A DNA stretch of 64,000 nt from Escarpia spicata (Eukaryota > Annelida > Polychaeta > Sabellida > Siboglinidae): the NCBI GenBank assembly GCA_963995525.1, contig OZ023210.1, positions 8,204,586 to 8,268,585 on the forward strand, in the 5' to 3' direction. Shown here one piece after another: positions 1-12,539 of this stretch (within the stretch, counting starts at the first letter, position 1; every line of letters begins with the position of its first letter). Both the position numbers and the translations under genes were made by a program. The notes beneath the pieces are model-generated. The model was given only the letters and a program-made list of their open reading frames with translations, was not told where the DNA came from and did not search any database.

Positions 1-1139
1 ACTCATGAGCGCACATTGACGTATCCTGTGGTAGCATCGTTGACCACTACTGCTTACCGCCGATTCCCGAGGAAAGCCCCGAGCCACCGGTTGACTTTGC
101 TTTGGACTGTGGTGTAGTTTGTGTAGGAGGAGACTGTGTTTAACTCGGTCGAAGGCTTTTACAAAGTCCATTATTATAATATCAGCTTGGTGGCCTTGTT
201 CCATGTTCTCGCTGAGTTCTTCGGTGAAGTCCAGTAGTTGGGTTTCGCAGGATCTTAATTTGCGAAAGCCGTGTTGTTCTGGCTTGAGGATTCCATTGCT
301 TTCGAGGTGATTCAACAGAGCGCTGACGACGACATATCCCAGGATCTTGCATGGAACGCTTGTAATGGATACGGAGCGGTAGTTTGCTGGATCATAGTGC
401 TCGCCTTTCTTAAAAACAGGCGTTATGCTGTCTTCTCTCCAGTCCAGTGTGACTTCGCCTGTTTTGTTTGAGGACTGGAAGATAGTAGTCAAGATCGGGG
501 CCGCTTCAGTTGCCAGTTCTCTGTTGACTGATGTGGTCCGGGCCGCAGGCCTTGTAGGGATCTAGTTTGTGAGAATCTTGCAAATGCCCTCCTCCGAGAT
601 GACAAGGTCAGTCAGCATGGATGAATGATGAACATAACTCATCTGGAATCTGACTTGGAATTCTTCATCAGTATACTCCTTCCCCCCGTTGAAGACGGCT
701 TGAAACTGATTGTTCAGAACTTGCGTTTGAACCAAAGGGTTTGTTATGAGCTGACCTTCAAGGGGAATGTGTTAGTCTCTGGTGTTTTATGAAAGTCCAA
801 AAATGAATTAGAGAGTGGGAGCCTTCTGCTGACACAGATTCAACTGTGATTGCATCATTGTGCAGACCCAGTAGAAGCAACATACTGTGCGCTTGATCAG
901 GCTGCGTAGGCACACATCCTTCCTTAGTTCTCCAGAGCCCTGCTTCTTCATCATATTTTAGATCCGGTCACGTCTCTTCACCAGAGATCCATGGCTTGTT
1001 GTTCTTTTGGCGTGCTTCCTTGTGTGGGATGAAGGATGATACTGCATTAGCGAGGGTGTCTCTAAACCTACTCCACAATTCCTCAGTAATGATGCTCTCT
1101 CTCACCACACACACACACACACACACGCACACACGCACG

Positions 1140-1170
<31 letters not shown>

Positions 1171-1411
1171 TCTCTCTCTCTCTCTCTCTTTATTTGTCTC
1201 ACTAGTTCTGCTTGCAATTCCATCAATGCCGTCTTCATACTCTCCCATTCGGCTTTCTTGCACAGGGGAATCTTCCGTGGATATTGCTTGATTTTCTGTG
1301 TTGCGATATTGATTTCGTTGTCAAGCGACTCACCGAGCTTCATAAGGCTAATTACATCCACGACGTTTGAGCGGTAGTAGGAGCATAGGTAAAGGGTTTT
1401 CACCCCAAGTA
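1..1411 (-). mobile_element. Degenerate LINE fragment (CR1/Jockey-like), endonuclease end to RT fingers/palm
   Basis: Read on the minus strand, the order is that of a non-LTR retrotransposon ORF2. About 1403-1210 gives the C-terminal part of an APE-type endonuclease (a SYYR segment followed by a Lys-rich helix). 1090-970 gives the linker ending in KPWISGEE. 780-600 gives the pre-RT region, and 540-1 gives reverse transcriptase with NGILKPEQHGFRKLRSC and the palm motif MDFVKAFDRVKHSLL. The reading frame shifts several times, has stops, and is interrupted at 1104-1190 by a CA/TC microsatellite, so it is not functional. The RT runs off the left edge of the window before the catalytic YADD/FADD box. 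Clade assignment rests on motif style only. Confidence 0.85.
1104..1190. repeat. (CA)n-(CACG)n-(TC)n microsatellite
   Basis: This is a compound simple repeat lying between the endonuclease and RT parts of the minus-strand LINE. On the LINE strand the (GA)n part begins directly after a coding-like segment ending in RQIKRERERE, so the tract probably grew inside the decayed element. Confidence 0.95.
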
Positions 1412-1561
1412 GCTCTTCAGAATGTTAAGAACCGCAATCAATATTCCATCTCCTTTCCTGCTTCTGTCCTTCCTGTGGATGGTGACTATGTCTGGGAATG
1501 CTTCGTTGTCGGTAACTGCATCAGTTGTTGGAAATCATTTTTTCGCCGCTGTGCAGTCAAT

Positions 1562-1760
1562 TACTGGAAGGGGGGGGGCAGAAAACCATATGTCAGCCCT
1601 CCAATTGCAATACACATTAATCGTCTCAGAAAATTTTGATTTCCACCCGCCACTGACGCTCGCCACAAAAAAAGTTCATGTTCACATTTAATGGGGGGGG
1701 GCAGAACCATATGTCTGCCCCCCCGGAGAAATCCCAGGGGGCAGCTGCTCCCGCACCTAT
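1562..1760. repeat. G-rich repeat with duplicated GGCAGAACCATATGTC-type motif
   Basis: Two G-runs (about 1570 and 1694) are each followed by GGCAG then ACCATATGTC, about 125 bp apart. The second is followed by a C-run and a GGGGGCAGCTGCTCCC palindrome. This looks like the edge of an unrecognised dispersed repeat or MITE. No gene is visible. Confidence 0.35.
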
Positions 1761-1779
1761 GGCGTGATGTGGTTGAAAG

Positions 1780-3170
1780 CTGGTCTAAGCTGGTTTTGTA
1801 CTAGAGATGCCAGAGGCTGAGGTTTCAAGTGCTGAAGGATGAGAGTTGTCAGACCAATCAACTCCAGGTTAAAAGCTGTTGCATTATTGGGGTTGCCGCA
1901 GATAGCGCAGTGCCATTGAACACCGTCAGGGTGCATCTTCTCATAGCTGAGAGTAGAGATACTCTAGCTGGCAGCGGGCATGAAACCACATCCTGCAAGC
2001 TGTGCCTTTCTCTGACTAGCTGACGGATACGTCACAGGTACCGCAAGGATAGTGGCTGTTGCTTAGTTCGGAACGGTAGGACGGACCGGGGTTGTAGGTC
2101 CAGGGGCGTATGCGGTGAGGAGTAGTAGGAGGGATAGGCACATAAGTATCAGCCTTTTCCTGTGATGAATGTCAACTTTACCATGGTGTTTGCACCAGTT
2201 GTCTGCTAAAGCCAGGGTAAACAGACAGTGTCGGGTGCCAAGGGTACGAAACAAGGACTTCTTATGGAATTTTACTTGGTTCATATTGTGATGGGCAGAT
2301 GGTTTGTGAGCATCACACTCTGTTATCTTGTGCAATGGGTGTAAATATAGTTATATTCAATTTGAACATGCTGACTGAGATCGTGTTGAATGAATTTAGC
2401 TATATGATCAAAATTCAAAGTGTTACAAAGGGGAAGTGGAAACCATTCATGTTTGAAGATGAAGTAGTCGATACTGTGTCAACAGTGATAGCAGTTTTGC
2501 ACTCCGATTGTGCCTACCTGCTTGTACTCGGCGAGAAATATGGTTTGAAAACTTGGAATGCTCTTAAATATACCAGTAACAAAGACCCGTTGGCATGGTA
2601 TGAATGCTCCAATCTCCTGGTCAGAATGCCCCACATTGGTAGCAACACATAGTAATGTATTCGAATATAAAACCGATGATTATTTTTGTGACATTGTTGT
2701 TAAATTACTGGCGTAGTGATAAGCTGCGCATGCGCACAACACTCGACGCGAATATTTTACTATGAAGATATGTTCTCCATATCTAGTGCAGGCAGATATG
2801 TATTCAATATGCAACATGTGCAAGGAAACCGTCTCCGTACTTAGCTGTCTGACAGCGGGTCTTGTTTTATACGCGTGCGCCAATAACAAAAGTTCGAGAA
2901 TGTTTGCAATTCTCCGCATATATTTACATTATCTTTTGAATGGTATGTAAGTATGCCAATATTGGCATAGGCGTCGGAACCGGGTGACTTGGGGATGAGC
3001 TCCCAGTGTTTTGGTGAGTGGTTTGGTGAGCCTGAAGTTGGCCGTACATTTGAAGGATTCGGGTTACCTTCGTTCCCTCCAACATCTTCCTAGCCTCCAA
3101 CATTTACCACGTTCCGGCGCAGACAACACACTTATTTCATCGGCTTAATGTGCAACAACACTACACTGTC
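1780..3170. other. Intergenic, no supported gene
   Basis: Only short open frames are present. The longest (2299-2652, + strand, 117 codons) has no recognisable motif and no start or splice context. I see nothing else here. Confidence 0.5.
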
Positions 3171-3179
3171 AGAGTAACT

Positions 3180-3830
3180 ACGTATTAATTTTAATCAAAG
3201 GTCTAGCGGCATGTTAACTCATTTAAACTAAATGTAGGTATTAGCACATAAATGTAAGATAAGCCTTCAATACAAATCATATATGAGCATGTGTGTATCG
3301 TGATACGGCAGGCAGCAGTGCAATGCCGTCTTGTGATTACAGTATGCACAAATATTAAACTAAGTGTGCAGAGAATCAAGATTAAGACGGCGTCGTCTAT
3401 ATATTTGTTAACTTGGGCTGTCTAAATAATACGTCACTGCAAATTCTTCTTGTGGTGCCTGGATAACAAGTATTACCTACGACAAAATATTTAATTAGTA
3501 CACTTTGTAAATCTCAGCGGCATTTTCACTAATTTATAATAAATGCGGCTCTTGCCACAATCATGTAACTGATAAGCCTTCAACACAATTCAGCTACGAA
3601 CATGTGTTTACATGTGTGAATTGTGCATATGTGCTGTTCTATATATCACTTTACGTCATCGAAACAGTTGTCAATCTGAGCCGTCTGTATAATACTTTAC
3701 CTGGCGGAGGAATATAAAGGAAGGGATAGCAAACATTTCTTGTGCTCCCTGGATAAAATGTTATCACCCAAAACAGAGAAAATGTTACCTACTACCTACT
3801 TATGCTCTCTGGAATCATGCTATCATATAA
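3180..3830 (+). repeat. Diverged tandem duplication (about 265-330 bp offset)
   Basis: Blocks recur in the same order. 'GCGGCAT...TAAGCCTTCAA' followed by an ACATGTGT-type segment occurs near 3205-3300 and again near 3518-3615. A 'CTGTCTAAATAATAC' block ending in TGTGGTGCCTGGATAA (3418-3470) recurs as 'CCGTCTGTATAATAC' ending in TGTGCTCCCTGGATAA (3682-3756). The copies are clearly related but diverged and contain indels. No coding content is seen. Confidence 0.5.
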
Positions 3831-3839
3831 AAGAAAAAT

Positions 3840-5480
3840 ATGCATGGGATGTGCTAAGAGCCCCGAATTCCGGATGTAATATTGCAGTTCAGACCGCCCC
3901 TTTGTGTCCGTGCACTGATACATTAGCTATCGTGAAATTACAAAACGGAGTTGACGTTATGTCAAGTCGAAATAATTTGCTTTGGCATGTAAAGGACACA
4001 TGTGCATTTTTCTGGAATCCGACCCGATAAATCTGTCAGATGATCGAAAAACGCACATTAGTTATCTCTTACGTTGGCGCCGGACAGAGTGTCATTCGTG
4101 TTTTCACCCGATACGTTATCAGTTATCTGTACCTCTTCTTACTTGTTTATAAATACCGCTGGTTTTTTGTGAAAAAAATGTAAATGGCTCGTTATGGCAT
4201 TGCTTTTACACGTGTATATCACGTACCACATGTGAAACGTGTCGAAGTGTTGACGTAGTTCCTTAGATTCGTTCTTTGAACCGCTTCTATGTCCCCTAAA
4301 CATCAGTAATCGACATCATACTGCAATAGTCATCTAAACATAGACGCCATTCGTGTGATGACTATCTTTGTTGAATACGATGATTCATCGACGTAGCGCT
4401 TAAAGGTATAATTATGATTCTTTTGTCAACTGTTCTGCTTCTCCCTAACCGCAAGACCACTGACAAAAATATTTGATCGGTTCTTTCATACAGCCTGGTT
4501 TTCAAGTATACATGTTAACAACGCATATAGAAGTACAATCTCGAACACGAATCTGCTACACGCGAGGTCCGTTGTGTTTCTGGCCATTATGCCACGCCAT
4601 AAATACACTAACTTAGCAGACAGAAAAAGACACGTATATGGATAATGGAGATACTCAATCGAAACAGCAAAAAATATCTGAATCCGCAGAAAAACATAAC
4701 GTTTTATTACTAGAAACATTAAAGATCAGATACTGGTCCTGCGTTGACATGCAAATGAGACGGTTCAAGGTGCCTTTCTTTGATTTCTACCTTCCTGTTT
4801 TCGTGCCTTTTGAATGTGCTTTTGAACTCCTGATCAGCAAATATGCATAGTTATTTACAAGTTGTAGGACCCAGTGGTAGCTGTTGGTAATGTGTGTAAA
4901 GGGCCACGGGGCAACAATCCAAGGCGAGGAGCTGCATTTATGTGTGCCTCCAGAACGCTATGTGTGCACAGGGTGGGTCAGGCTTACCATTCGTTTGCTC
5001 CGTGTCAACGTGAGAGGGGGGGGGGGGGGGGGTGACGTAATATTGCGTCGCAATCTTTGGTCGGGCAGCAGCTAACGACAATACAAAGACGCACCCGCAG
5101 AGACAGGCACGCAATCTGCTGCACCGAAGGGGAAGCCAGAAAGTTCAGGTCTTCATTGTGTCATGCGCGGTTGGCACCCCGCTGTAATGTTCGCCTAACC
5201 CTGACAGGATCCAGCATTGCACCTGTCAACTTGGTCGAGTGATTTCGTACTCTCTAAGAAAATACATGAAAACCAGTTTTTTACATTTCGTCTCACTTTC
5301 TAGCTTTGACTTGGAATGGATACGTTATTTGGTTAGTCTGGGGAAGCTTCGTGAAGCGAGAGCCAGTCGCGAGATATACTAATGTGTGCTATGTGGACGT
5401 TGATTGGTGTATCGGAATCACGTGTCTCGTGTTAAATATGTCCGTACATGTATCATCGTAATGTGTAATGTTTTATCTCA
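3840..5480. other. Intergenic, no supported gene; poly-G run near 5015
   Basis: AT-rich non-coding sequence with short frames only. A homopolymer of G, about 17 bases, lies at about 5015-5031. Confidence 0.5.
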
Positions 5481-5486
5481 CAAACA

Positions 5487-5678
<192 letters not shown>

Positions 5679-5728
5679 TGGGTGGGTGTGACATTTAACC
5701 GATGTTTTGGAGGTGTGAGTGGGCAAAC

Positions 5729-5742
5729 AAAGATAATCAATT

Positions 5743-5774
<32 letters not shown>

Positions 5775-5807
5775 ATACAATATATATATATATAAATTGA
5801 TTATCTT
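5729..5807. repeat. AT-rich palindrome with unique 14-15 bp outer arms
   Basis: AAAGATAATCAATTT at 5729 is matched in reverse complement by AAATTGATTATCTTT ending at about 5807, with (TA)n filling the centre. A further (TA)n run lies at about 5823-5850. The unique outer arms show a true inverted repeat, not just a TA tract. It may be a small hairpin MITE or a cruciform-forming site. Confidence 0.8.
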
Positions 5808-5859
5808 TTTTTGTTTTTTTGTTATATATATATATATATATATATATATAGCGTGCGTG

Positions 5860-8120
5860 CCTGCGTGCGCAACTGTCAGGGCGCGTTATAGGATTGTCCA
5901 TAGTATCAATCAATGTATGCACGTTATAAATGTTATTCCATGTTGCAGCAAAACGCACATTAATAATTATGAAATACTGTAGTAATGATAATCGAAATAA
6001 TTATAATTTTTTGTATTTATTTGTTGTCCTATTACTTTGGTCCTAGCAGGTACTTTTTCTGTTGTCTGTGTCCGTTACTGTTTCCTACAAGGAACGACAG
6101 GAGGCACGTAATGACACTTTATCTGTGCAACCGTTCGTGTGCTCCTCATACGTAATGTCACACCAGTTGGAGTAGGGCATGTATCTACAAGAAGAGAAAC
6201 AACAATAAACCAGACTAGTCGCCTGCGACCTGTATGACATTTCCGTCTGCCTTTCTGCATGCACCAAACACTCGACCAGGTGCCCGCGGAAGCGGAATTC
6301 TGGCGATTGGCCAACGCTGCGTCACTACCACGAGGGGTGCATATTACTTAAATACGCGCGATGTATCGAAAGCTGGAATCCAGCTAGAGCACATTTTAAG
6401 GACACATAACCAGACAGTTCTTCCGGACAAACAACATGCGATACATAGTTATTGGATAACAATGTCTTCTTAGTATTCGGCGCAACCAATCAACATACCA
6501 GCAACGTTCCGCTTTTTATCAGTAACAAAGAATGCAAGTGAAAATCACCCACAGCTAAGAAAGCACGCACGCACACAAGCAAACACACACGCAAAGACAC
6601 ACACATACACACACGCACATACACAGACACCACACGAACTCACACACACGAACACAAATGTTCGGTAATTTATTAGAGGGTACACGGAACGTAGACGCGG
6701 TAGAAAAGAAAATGTTCTCGTCAGTCGAATAAATGCAACAATTGAATCCGAACTGGATAATAAATTGTACTATTTATTCGAACAAATCGATGCAATATAG
6801 TGCTATACATTTCAAGTTGACACGTTAATTTTGTCCTAGTCTTTGTGCGTTACGTCGTGACCACACATAATAAAATGTCGCCGTACTCAAATGTCGTGTA
6901 ACGAAAACATTCCGCCACACAAAGGCGGACTTCTTTATCATCGCGCCAGCGAAACTGTCTTTCAGTTACGCCCATAATCACTGGTGTCTCTCAATCGCTT
7001 TGTGGTCACCGTGCTGGGTCGAATGCCTCTGATCAGGACCATCAAGGCCGTTAACGTTCCGTTAGTGGACAAAGGCTCGCGTCCCTTGATGGGTTACTTA
7101 TATGCATGCGTGCACTCTGCTAGGCTCGAGACAGTGTTTTTTCTATATAAACTAGTTCTTGAAGCGTATGCACAATTATGAAGAAAAAAAACAATTGCTG
7201 AAGAACCTTGTGTTATCAGATGTATCCGTTACGTAACAACGAAATTCAAATTATCCGCGTATACATGGAACAAAGAAACGACTGCCTTGCGAGAGAGTAC
7301 AACAAAGGAACTTGTGAACGATTCTAATCCCTCTAGCAGTACAGGCTTTCTTTTGGTCGATGCTTTCGCAAAACAACATTGCAAAATTGTAAACGTTGTC
7401 TCAATAAAACACCGTTATTTGATCCAACGGTAGCTAAGTTGTAAATATAAATCAACCTTAACAAAATGTCGGCTTTGCACGGTGGTGAGTCAGATTCCTT
7501 TGTCTGCAGTACTCAACATTTATATTTAGGGTGCGGTGCTGACCTAGGTAGGACGTTTTGCAACAAAGGAAATATGGCAAATGTTCAACTCCTACTGCGT
7601 AGTGATTATTTAATTGAACGGCCATGTGACCACTTTTCCTACGGTAATAGCTGGGCGTAGGGCCTAATTGCAGGAACGAAGGTGAACCCAAATTAGGGTA
7701 TTTATTCACGCAGGTCGGGGACTATTATTGCTGATTATTGGATCGTATAAAGGCCTCGTTTTACGATGGTCACGAATGACTTGTCAGATGTGTTTGAGAG
7801 GTGTAAATAACGGTGTGTTTAGAGAATGTGACAACGCATGATAATAGATAATGGAATGGTGCAAGTTTTGTAATTGGATCGGAAACCACCATACAAAATC
7901 AAGGAACAAAGATCAGTGTAAATATACATAATCATCGATGCTTGTTCATCGGAACGAGGATGACGCCGTGCATGGGTCGGTTGTATATCCTGACGTTATC
8001 CAGGATTCTGATTATTGATCTGCAGATTTCTATGCAGTGGATCGTGATTGAAGGGATATTTGTAGTTCTTCGATTACCTCCTTATAATTTCCCCTCTTCT
8101 TCCCTCGTTTCGTTGTCTCT
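5860..8120. other. Intergenic, no supported gene; imperfect CA-rich tract 6562-6655
   Basis: The stretch contains only short frames without homology, plus a degenerate (CA)-rich tract at 6562-6655. Confidence 0.5.
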
Positions 8121-8127
8121 CTTGAAA

Positions 8128-8245
8128 TAGGACGTGCCTGGTGGATTGTGCGACGCCAATGTTGACGGTCCGTGGCCTGGTCCTCCCAGTTGTTGGTGTT
8201 GGTTCGGTATTTGGAATTTGGGCAGTTCTTCGGCGTGTCTTTATT
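8128..8245 (-). mobile_element. Short LINE ORF2 C-terminal tail (possible)
   Basis: The minus-strand translation includes NNWEDQATDRQHWRRTIHQA. This fits the conserved tail of many non-LTR retrotransposon polyproteins (an 'nnWe..AtDRs.WR' signature). Upstream sequence (to about 8335) has a compatible Lys/Pro-rich stretch but no clear motif. It is a short relic and the call rests on this one motif. Confidence 0.5.
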
Positions 8246-8416
8246 TACATTTCTCTGGCCACTGCTGGTTCTCTAACAATGGCTTTGTCAAAACAGTTGT
8301 CTGTAAGGGTGGAACCAGGCTTTCTCATATTGTGACCTGTCCAGCGGATATGGTTCTATATAACCATTGTCTCCTTTCTGGTTGTCCTAACCTCAGTTTA
8401 GAAGGAGATAGTTAGG

Positions 8417-9453
8417 TTGACAGATATTGTGAAGGGAATGGAGATGGGAATTAGCAAGGAGACCGGTCGTATGGAGAGAGACGACAGGGAAAGAGATGGG
8501 AATACTGCAAGACTGAAGGAGAATAGCAGTGGCAAGAAGACTAAGGAAAGGAGATTGAGAGGAGGGAAAGTGATTGGAGGGGAAGAAATTGGAAAATCGA
8601 CGACAGAAAACGTGACAAGCGTGAAGGTGACAGGGGAGAAAATGACAGTAGAGAAGGAGGGAGGGAAGATGGGACGGGAGAGGAGAGAAGAAAATGAGAT
8701 GGGAGGAAAGATGAAGGGACGAAAGGAAGTGAGAGCAAATGTGATAGAAGAGAAGTTGATAAAAGGGACGATGACAGGAGGAAAGGTGACAAGAGAAAAA
8801 GCGACAGGAAAGAATGGATCGGAAGAGAATGTGACAGGAGAGAAGGCGGCAGGGGAAAAAAACAACAACCAGACATATGCAAACCGAAGAAGGAACTACT
8901 CTGAGGCAGTGATTGAGGGGGCAATGAGGAAAGAGAGGGTGTTTATGGGCGACTCCATTGTGAGAAAGACGGACAAGACACTAAGCGAGGGGAAGGATGT
9001 CGATGTTTGTCTACCGGGGGCTAGGATAGAACATGTGACTGAAAGGGTAGAGAAGGTGTTGGGACATGGCAAGGGAGGGTCTATACTAGTACACGTAGGA
9101 ACACATAATGCAAACGGAAAGGGAACAACTGGGATAGTATAGAAGTATAGACAGTTAGTGAGGAAGCTAAAGAAGACAAGAGTTGAACAGATTATTCTCT
9201 CAGGAATGTTGCCAGTAATGGGAGGAAGGGGGCAACGTATAGAAACTGCAAGAGGATGGTGATCAACGCACTAGTTGAGCAGATGTGTAAAGAAGAAGGG
9301 GTGGGATTCACATATTTATGGGGATACTTTGTTGGGAGGGAAGATATGTCCATGAGAGATGGTCTTCATCTTAGTGGAAAGGGGGCAGCAGCTTTCTCAG
9401 AGAACCTGCTACGATCTGTTGACAGTGGGACAGGTTGCATCTATTTAAACTAG
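8417..9453 (+). pseudogene. LINE ORF1 with SGNH/GDSL-like hydrolase domain (broken)
   Basis: The N-terminal part (roughly residues 1-170 from the first in-frame codon, a TTG) is basic and low-complexity, with repeated VTGEK-like steps. The hydrolase domain starts at FMGDSIVRKTD (nucleophile GDS block) and continues through VCLPGARIEHVTERV and ILVHVGTHNA (the position of the usual GTNN block). A stop at about 9140 and a frameshift near 9240 interrupt it. It resumes with ALVEQMCKEEGV and ends with RDGLHLSGKGAAAFSENLL, which holds the Asp-x-x-His catalytic pair. Family knowledge: CR1-type ORF1 esterases are thought to aid retrotransposition, possibly through membrane or RNP interactions. This copy cannot make the full protein without several corrections. 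Confidence 0.85.
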
Positions 9454-9539
9454 ATTCGCAGGGGGGACTCGCAGAAAAGCCTGAAACTGGAGGCATAGAT
9501 AAAGACAGCACAAATAAATCAGCAAAGAACAGTCTGGAA

Positions 9540-12177
9540 AACTCTTCTTAAGTTGGATATAAATGTGTTTGTTTAAATGCAAGGAGTATAGTAAACAAAA
9601 GAAATGAACTAAACATTATGGTAGAAGATATTGACCCTCACATAATAGGTATAACCGAATCCTGGACCACCACCGATATATCAGATACCGAATTGGGACT
9701 GACAGGATATGTAATGTTTAGGAAAGATAGAATAGGAAGAAAGGGAGGTGGAGTTATTTTATATATTAAAGAATCTATTCAGGCTTATGAAATAAAATTA
9801 GAAAGAGAAGGAGATTGCGAAGAAGCTGTTTGGTGTAACATAGTTACAGGAAACTTAACGTTAACAGTTGGGTTAGTTTATCGAAGTCCAAACATAAGCA
9901 TAGAAGAGAATGAAAAAATATAAAACGTTATAAGGGAAGTAAGCAAACGGGACTGTATTATAATGGGGGATTTTAACCACGGGCATATACAATGGAAATC
10001 TGTACAGAGTATGGGGAGTGAGGACCACAAGTTTTTAGTTTTAGTTCAAGATACTTTCCTTTCTCAACATGTGCTAGAACCAACCAGGGGTGAGAATGTG
10101 GTATACATAGTTTTGTCCTCACAGAATGAATTAGTTGACAATATGTGAGCCACTGGGGAGTAGTGATCACAACCAGATACATGTTACCATCAAAGTAAAA
10201 TCAGAAAGGAATAGTAAAAAAACAGTATAGGAGAAATTTCCACAAAGGAAGGTATAAGGACATGAGGAAATATTTAGCAAAGATACACTGGAATAAAACA
10301 CAGAAAAATAAGACAGCAACAGAATGCTGGAATATATTAAATTATTAAATTAAGTGCATAGTCGATACATTTGTATCCTTCAAAAACAAGGGAAACGGTC
10401 CAAAAAGAAACATTTATCGAAAGAAGCCATTAGAAAAATTAAGTATAAACAGAAGCTATGAACAGCAATTAGCTAGTAATATAAAACATGACAGCAAGAG
10501 TTGGTATGCGTATGTTCGAAGCAAACAGAAAGTTCAGGATAAGGTCGGTCCTCTGGAAGCTAGTGCTGGAAATATAATATCAGAGGGATTCTTAATGGCA
10601 GAAGACCTAAATGAGTATTTTAGTTCAGTGTTTACCAGGGAAGATATTAATTCACTGCCAGCACCAGAGGTTAAGTTCAAGGGGCCAGATTCAGACTATT
10701 TAGGACAATTAATTGTAACTCCGGAAATGGTAGCTAAGAAAATAAGGGCTATGAAGGATAATAAATCACCTGGAGTGGATGGGATTCCGCCCAAACTACT
10801 ATTGGAAATTGTAGAACAAATTAGCGTACCGCTTGCAACAGTTTTCAATTTGTCATTAGAAGAGGGAGTGGTTCCTTTAGAATTGAAAGAGGCAAACATT
10901 ATACCGTTATTTAGAAAGTGTTCGAGAAACAAGTCAGCGAACTATAGACCAGTGAGTTTAACATCAGTGATTTGCAAATTATTAGAAATACTAATTAAAA
11001 ATCACATGGTAGATTTTCTTGTTAAACATAACTTGATAAACCCATCTCAACATGGGTTTTTTAATCCGAGATCATGCTTAACAAATATGTTATGTTTTTT
11101 GGAAGACATCTCTAAGTGGGTAGATGAAGGGATCACCAGTATATATCGTCTACTTAGATTTTCAAAATGCTTTCGACAAAGTACCACGTCAAAGATTACA
11201 GCTTAAACTAAAGGCCCATGGCTTAGGAAATGGTATAATAAACTGGATAGAAAAATGGCTGATTGACAGAAGACAACGTGTAGTAGTTGATGGGGATGCT
11301 TCAAACTGGAAATCGGTATAGAGTGGGGTACTACAGGGAACAGTACTAGGACCTATATTATTCTTAATATACATATCAACGATTTGGATGATGAAATAAC
11401 AAGCAAGGTGTTGAAATTTGTGGATGATACAAAAGTGTTTAGAAGGATTAAAAGTGATGGAAATAGACAGAAAAGTGGTAAATGCTGTTAAATTTTGGGA
11501 AATGGAAATGCCTCCACACAGGGCATGGAAACGAAGATGTAGAATTTACAATGGGGGTACTGTACTAAGTATTACTGTAAAAGAAAAGGACTTAGGGTTA
11601 ATCATTAGTGCTGATATGAAGGTTTCGGAGCAGTGCGGAATTGCAGCTTCAAAGGGAAATCAAATCCTTGGATTAATTAGGCGAAATATAGCGTATAAGT
11701 AAAAATAACTAATAATACCGCTGTACAAAACAATAGTGAGGCCTCATTTAGAATATTGTATACAAGCGTGGAGACCATATCGCAAGAAGGACATAGATAT
11801 GCTAGAAAGAGTAGAGTACAGAGGAGTGCGACTAAATTGATACAAAAACTGAGGGATCTCGCCTAAACGAATGTGGTTTAGCAACACTAGAGACCAGGAT
11901 ATTGAGAGGAGATCAGATAGAAGTGTTTAAAATAATAAATGGTTATGAAAATATTGATAGAAATATTTTTTTCTCAGGTAAGAAAGATATAAGGACTAGA
12001 GGACATGAAATTACATTAGCAAAGGAGCAGTGTATATTAGATATAAGAAAGTTCTCATTTTCACAAAGGACTGTAAATGAATGGAACAGATTATCTGCTG
12101 ATTGTGTGGGTGCTAGTAATGTGAGTATGTTTAAAAATAAAAACGACACATACCTCAGAAGGACGGGATACACATAG
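9540..12177 (+). pseudogene. LINE ORF2: APE endonuclease and reverse transcriptase (broken)
   Basis: The endonuclease begins with CLNARSIVNKRNELNIMV, then ITESWTT, KGGGVILYIKE and MGDFNHGHIQW. A stop at about 9922 splits it. The RT region (10595 on) shows MKDNKSPGVDGIPPKLL, ANYRPVSLTSVICKLLE, QHGFFNPRSCLTNML and, after a frameshift near 11150, LDFQNAFDKVPRQRL, SGVLQGTVLGP and FVDDTKVF. The last is the catalytic box with Val for the usual Ala. The C-terminal domain at 11902-12177 includes FSQRTVNEWNRLSADCV. At least four frame breaks make it inactive. Confidence 0.88.
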
Positions 12178-12397
12178 ATAAAAGGGTTGGACTTTCGATA
12201 AGCCAAAGGGCTTCCTTGTCCACCTGCCACCTAGAGTTAATTCTCTGGGTGGCAATCGTGTTAAATCTTGTTAAAGGATGCTGGCGTTGGTGCGGCTGTC
12301 TCCCAACCGGATGAGAAGCATCTTTCTAATGCAACGTTGATTTAAATTCTGCATGGTTTTAAGTGGTAGTGATACATGACCCAGGCCTCACTCCTCT

Positions 12398-12535
12398 ATA
12401 GTATAGGGTAGTACACATAGTATACATAGTACACATAGTAGTACACATACTAGTACACATAGTACATATAGTAGTACACATAGTACACTTAGTAGTACAC
12501 ATAGTACACATAGTAGTACACATAGTACACTGATA
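12398..12535. repeat. TAGTACACATAGTA-type tandem repeat
   Basis: Irregular tandem units of TAGTACACA(T/C) and AGTAGTACACAT follow the end of the CR1-like LINE. Units differ by a few bases (TACATA and TACACT variants). Confidence 0.85.
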
Positions 12536-12539
12536 ATAG

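Larger units (their letters stand above)
8417..12340 (+). mobile_element. Decayed near-full-length CR1-like LINE (ORF1 SGNH hydrolase + ORF2 EN/RT)
   Basis: In order: a Lys/Glu/Gly-rich ORF1 with an SGNH/GDSL-type hydrolase domain (8417-9453), an APE endonuclease (about 9540-10150), a linker, a reverse transcriptase (about 10595-11430) and the C-terminal domain (to 12177), then a short 3' UTR. This is the layout of CR1-group elements carrying an esterase ORF1. Multiple frameshifts and in-frame stops make it a dead copy. The 3' boundary is judged only from loss of coding similarity near 12.2-12.4 kb. Confidence 0.88.

Noticed and set aside
8398..8924. Minus-strand Phe/Pro/Ser-rich frames of 156 and 127 codons
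   Set aside because: Shadows of the purine-rich ORF1 of the CR1-like LINE on the + strand.
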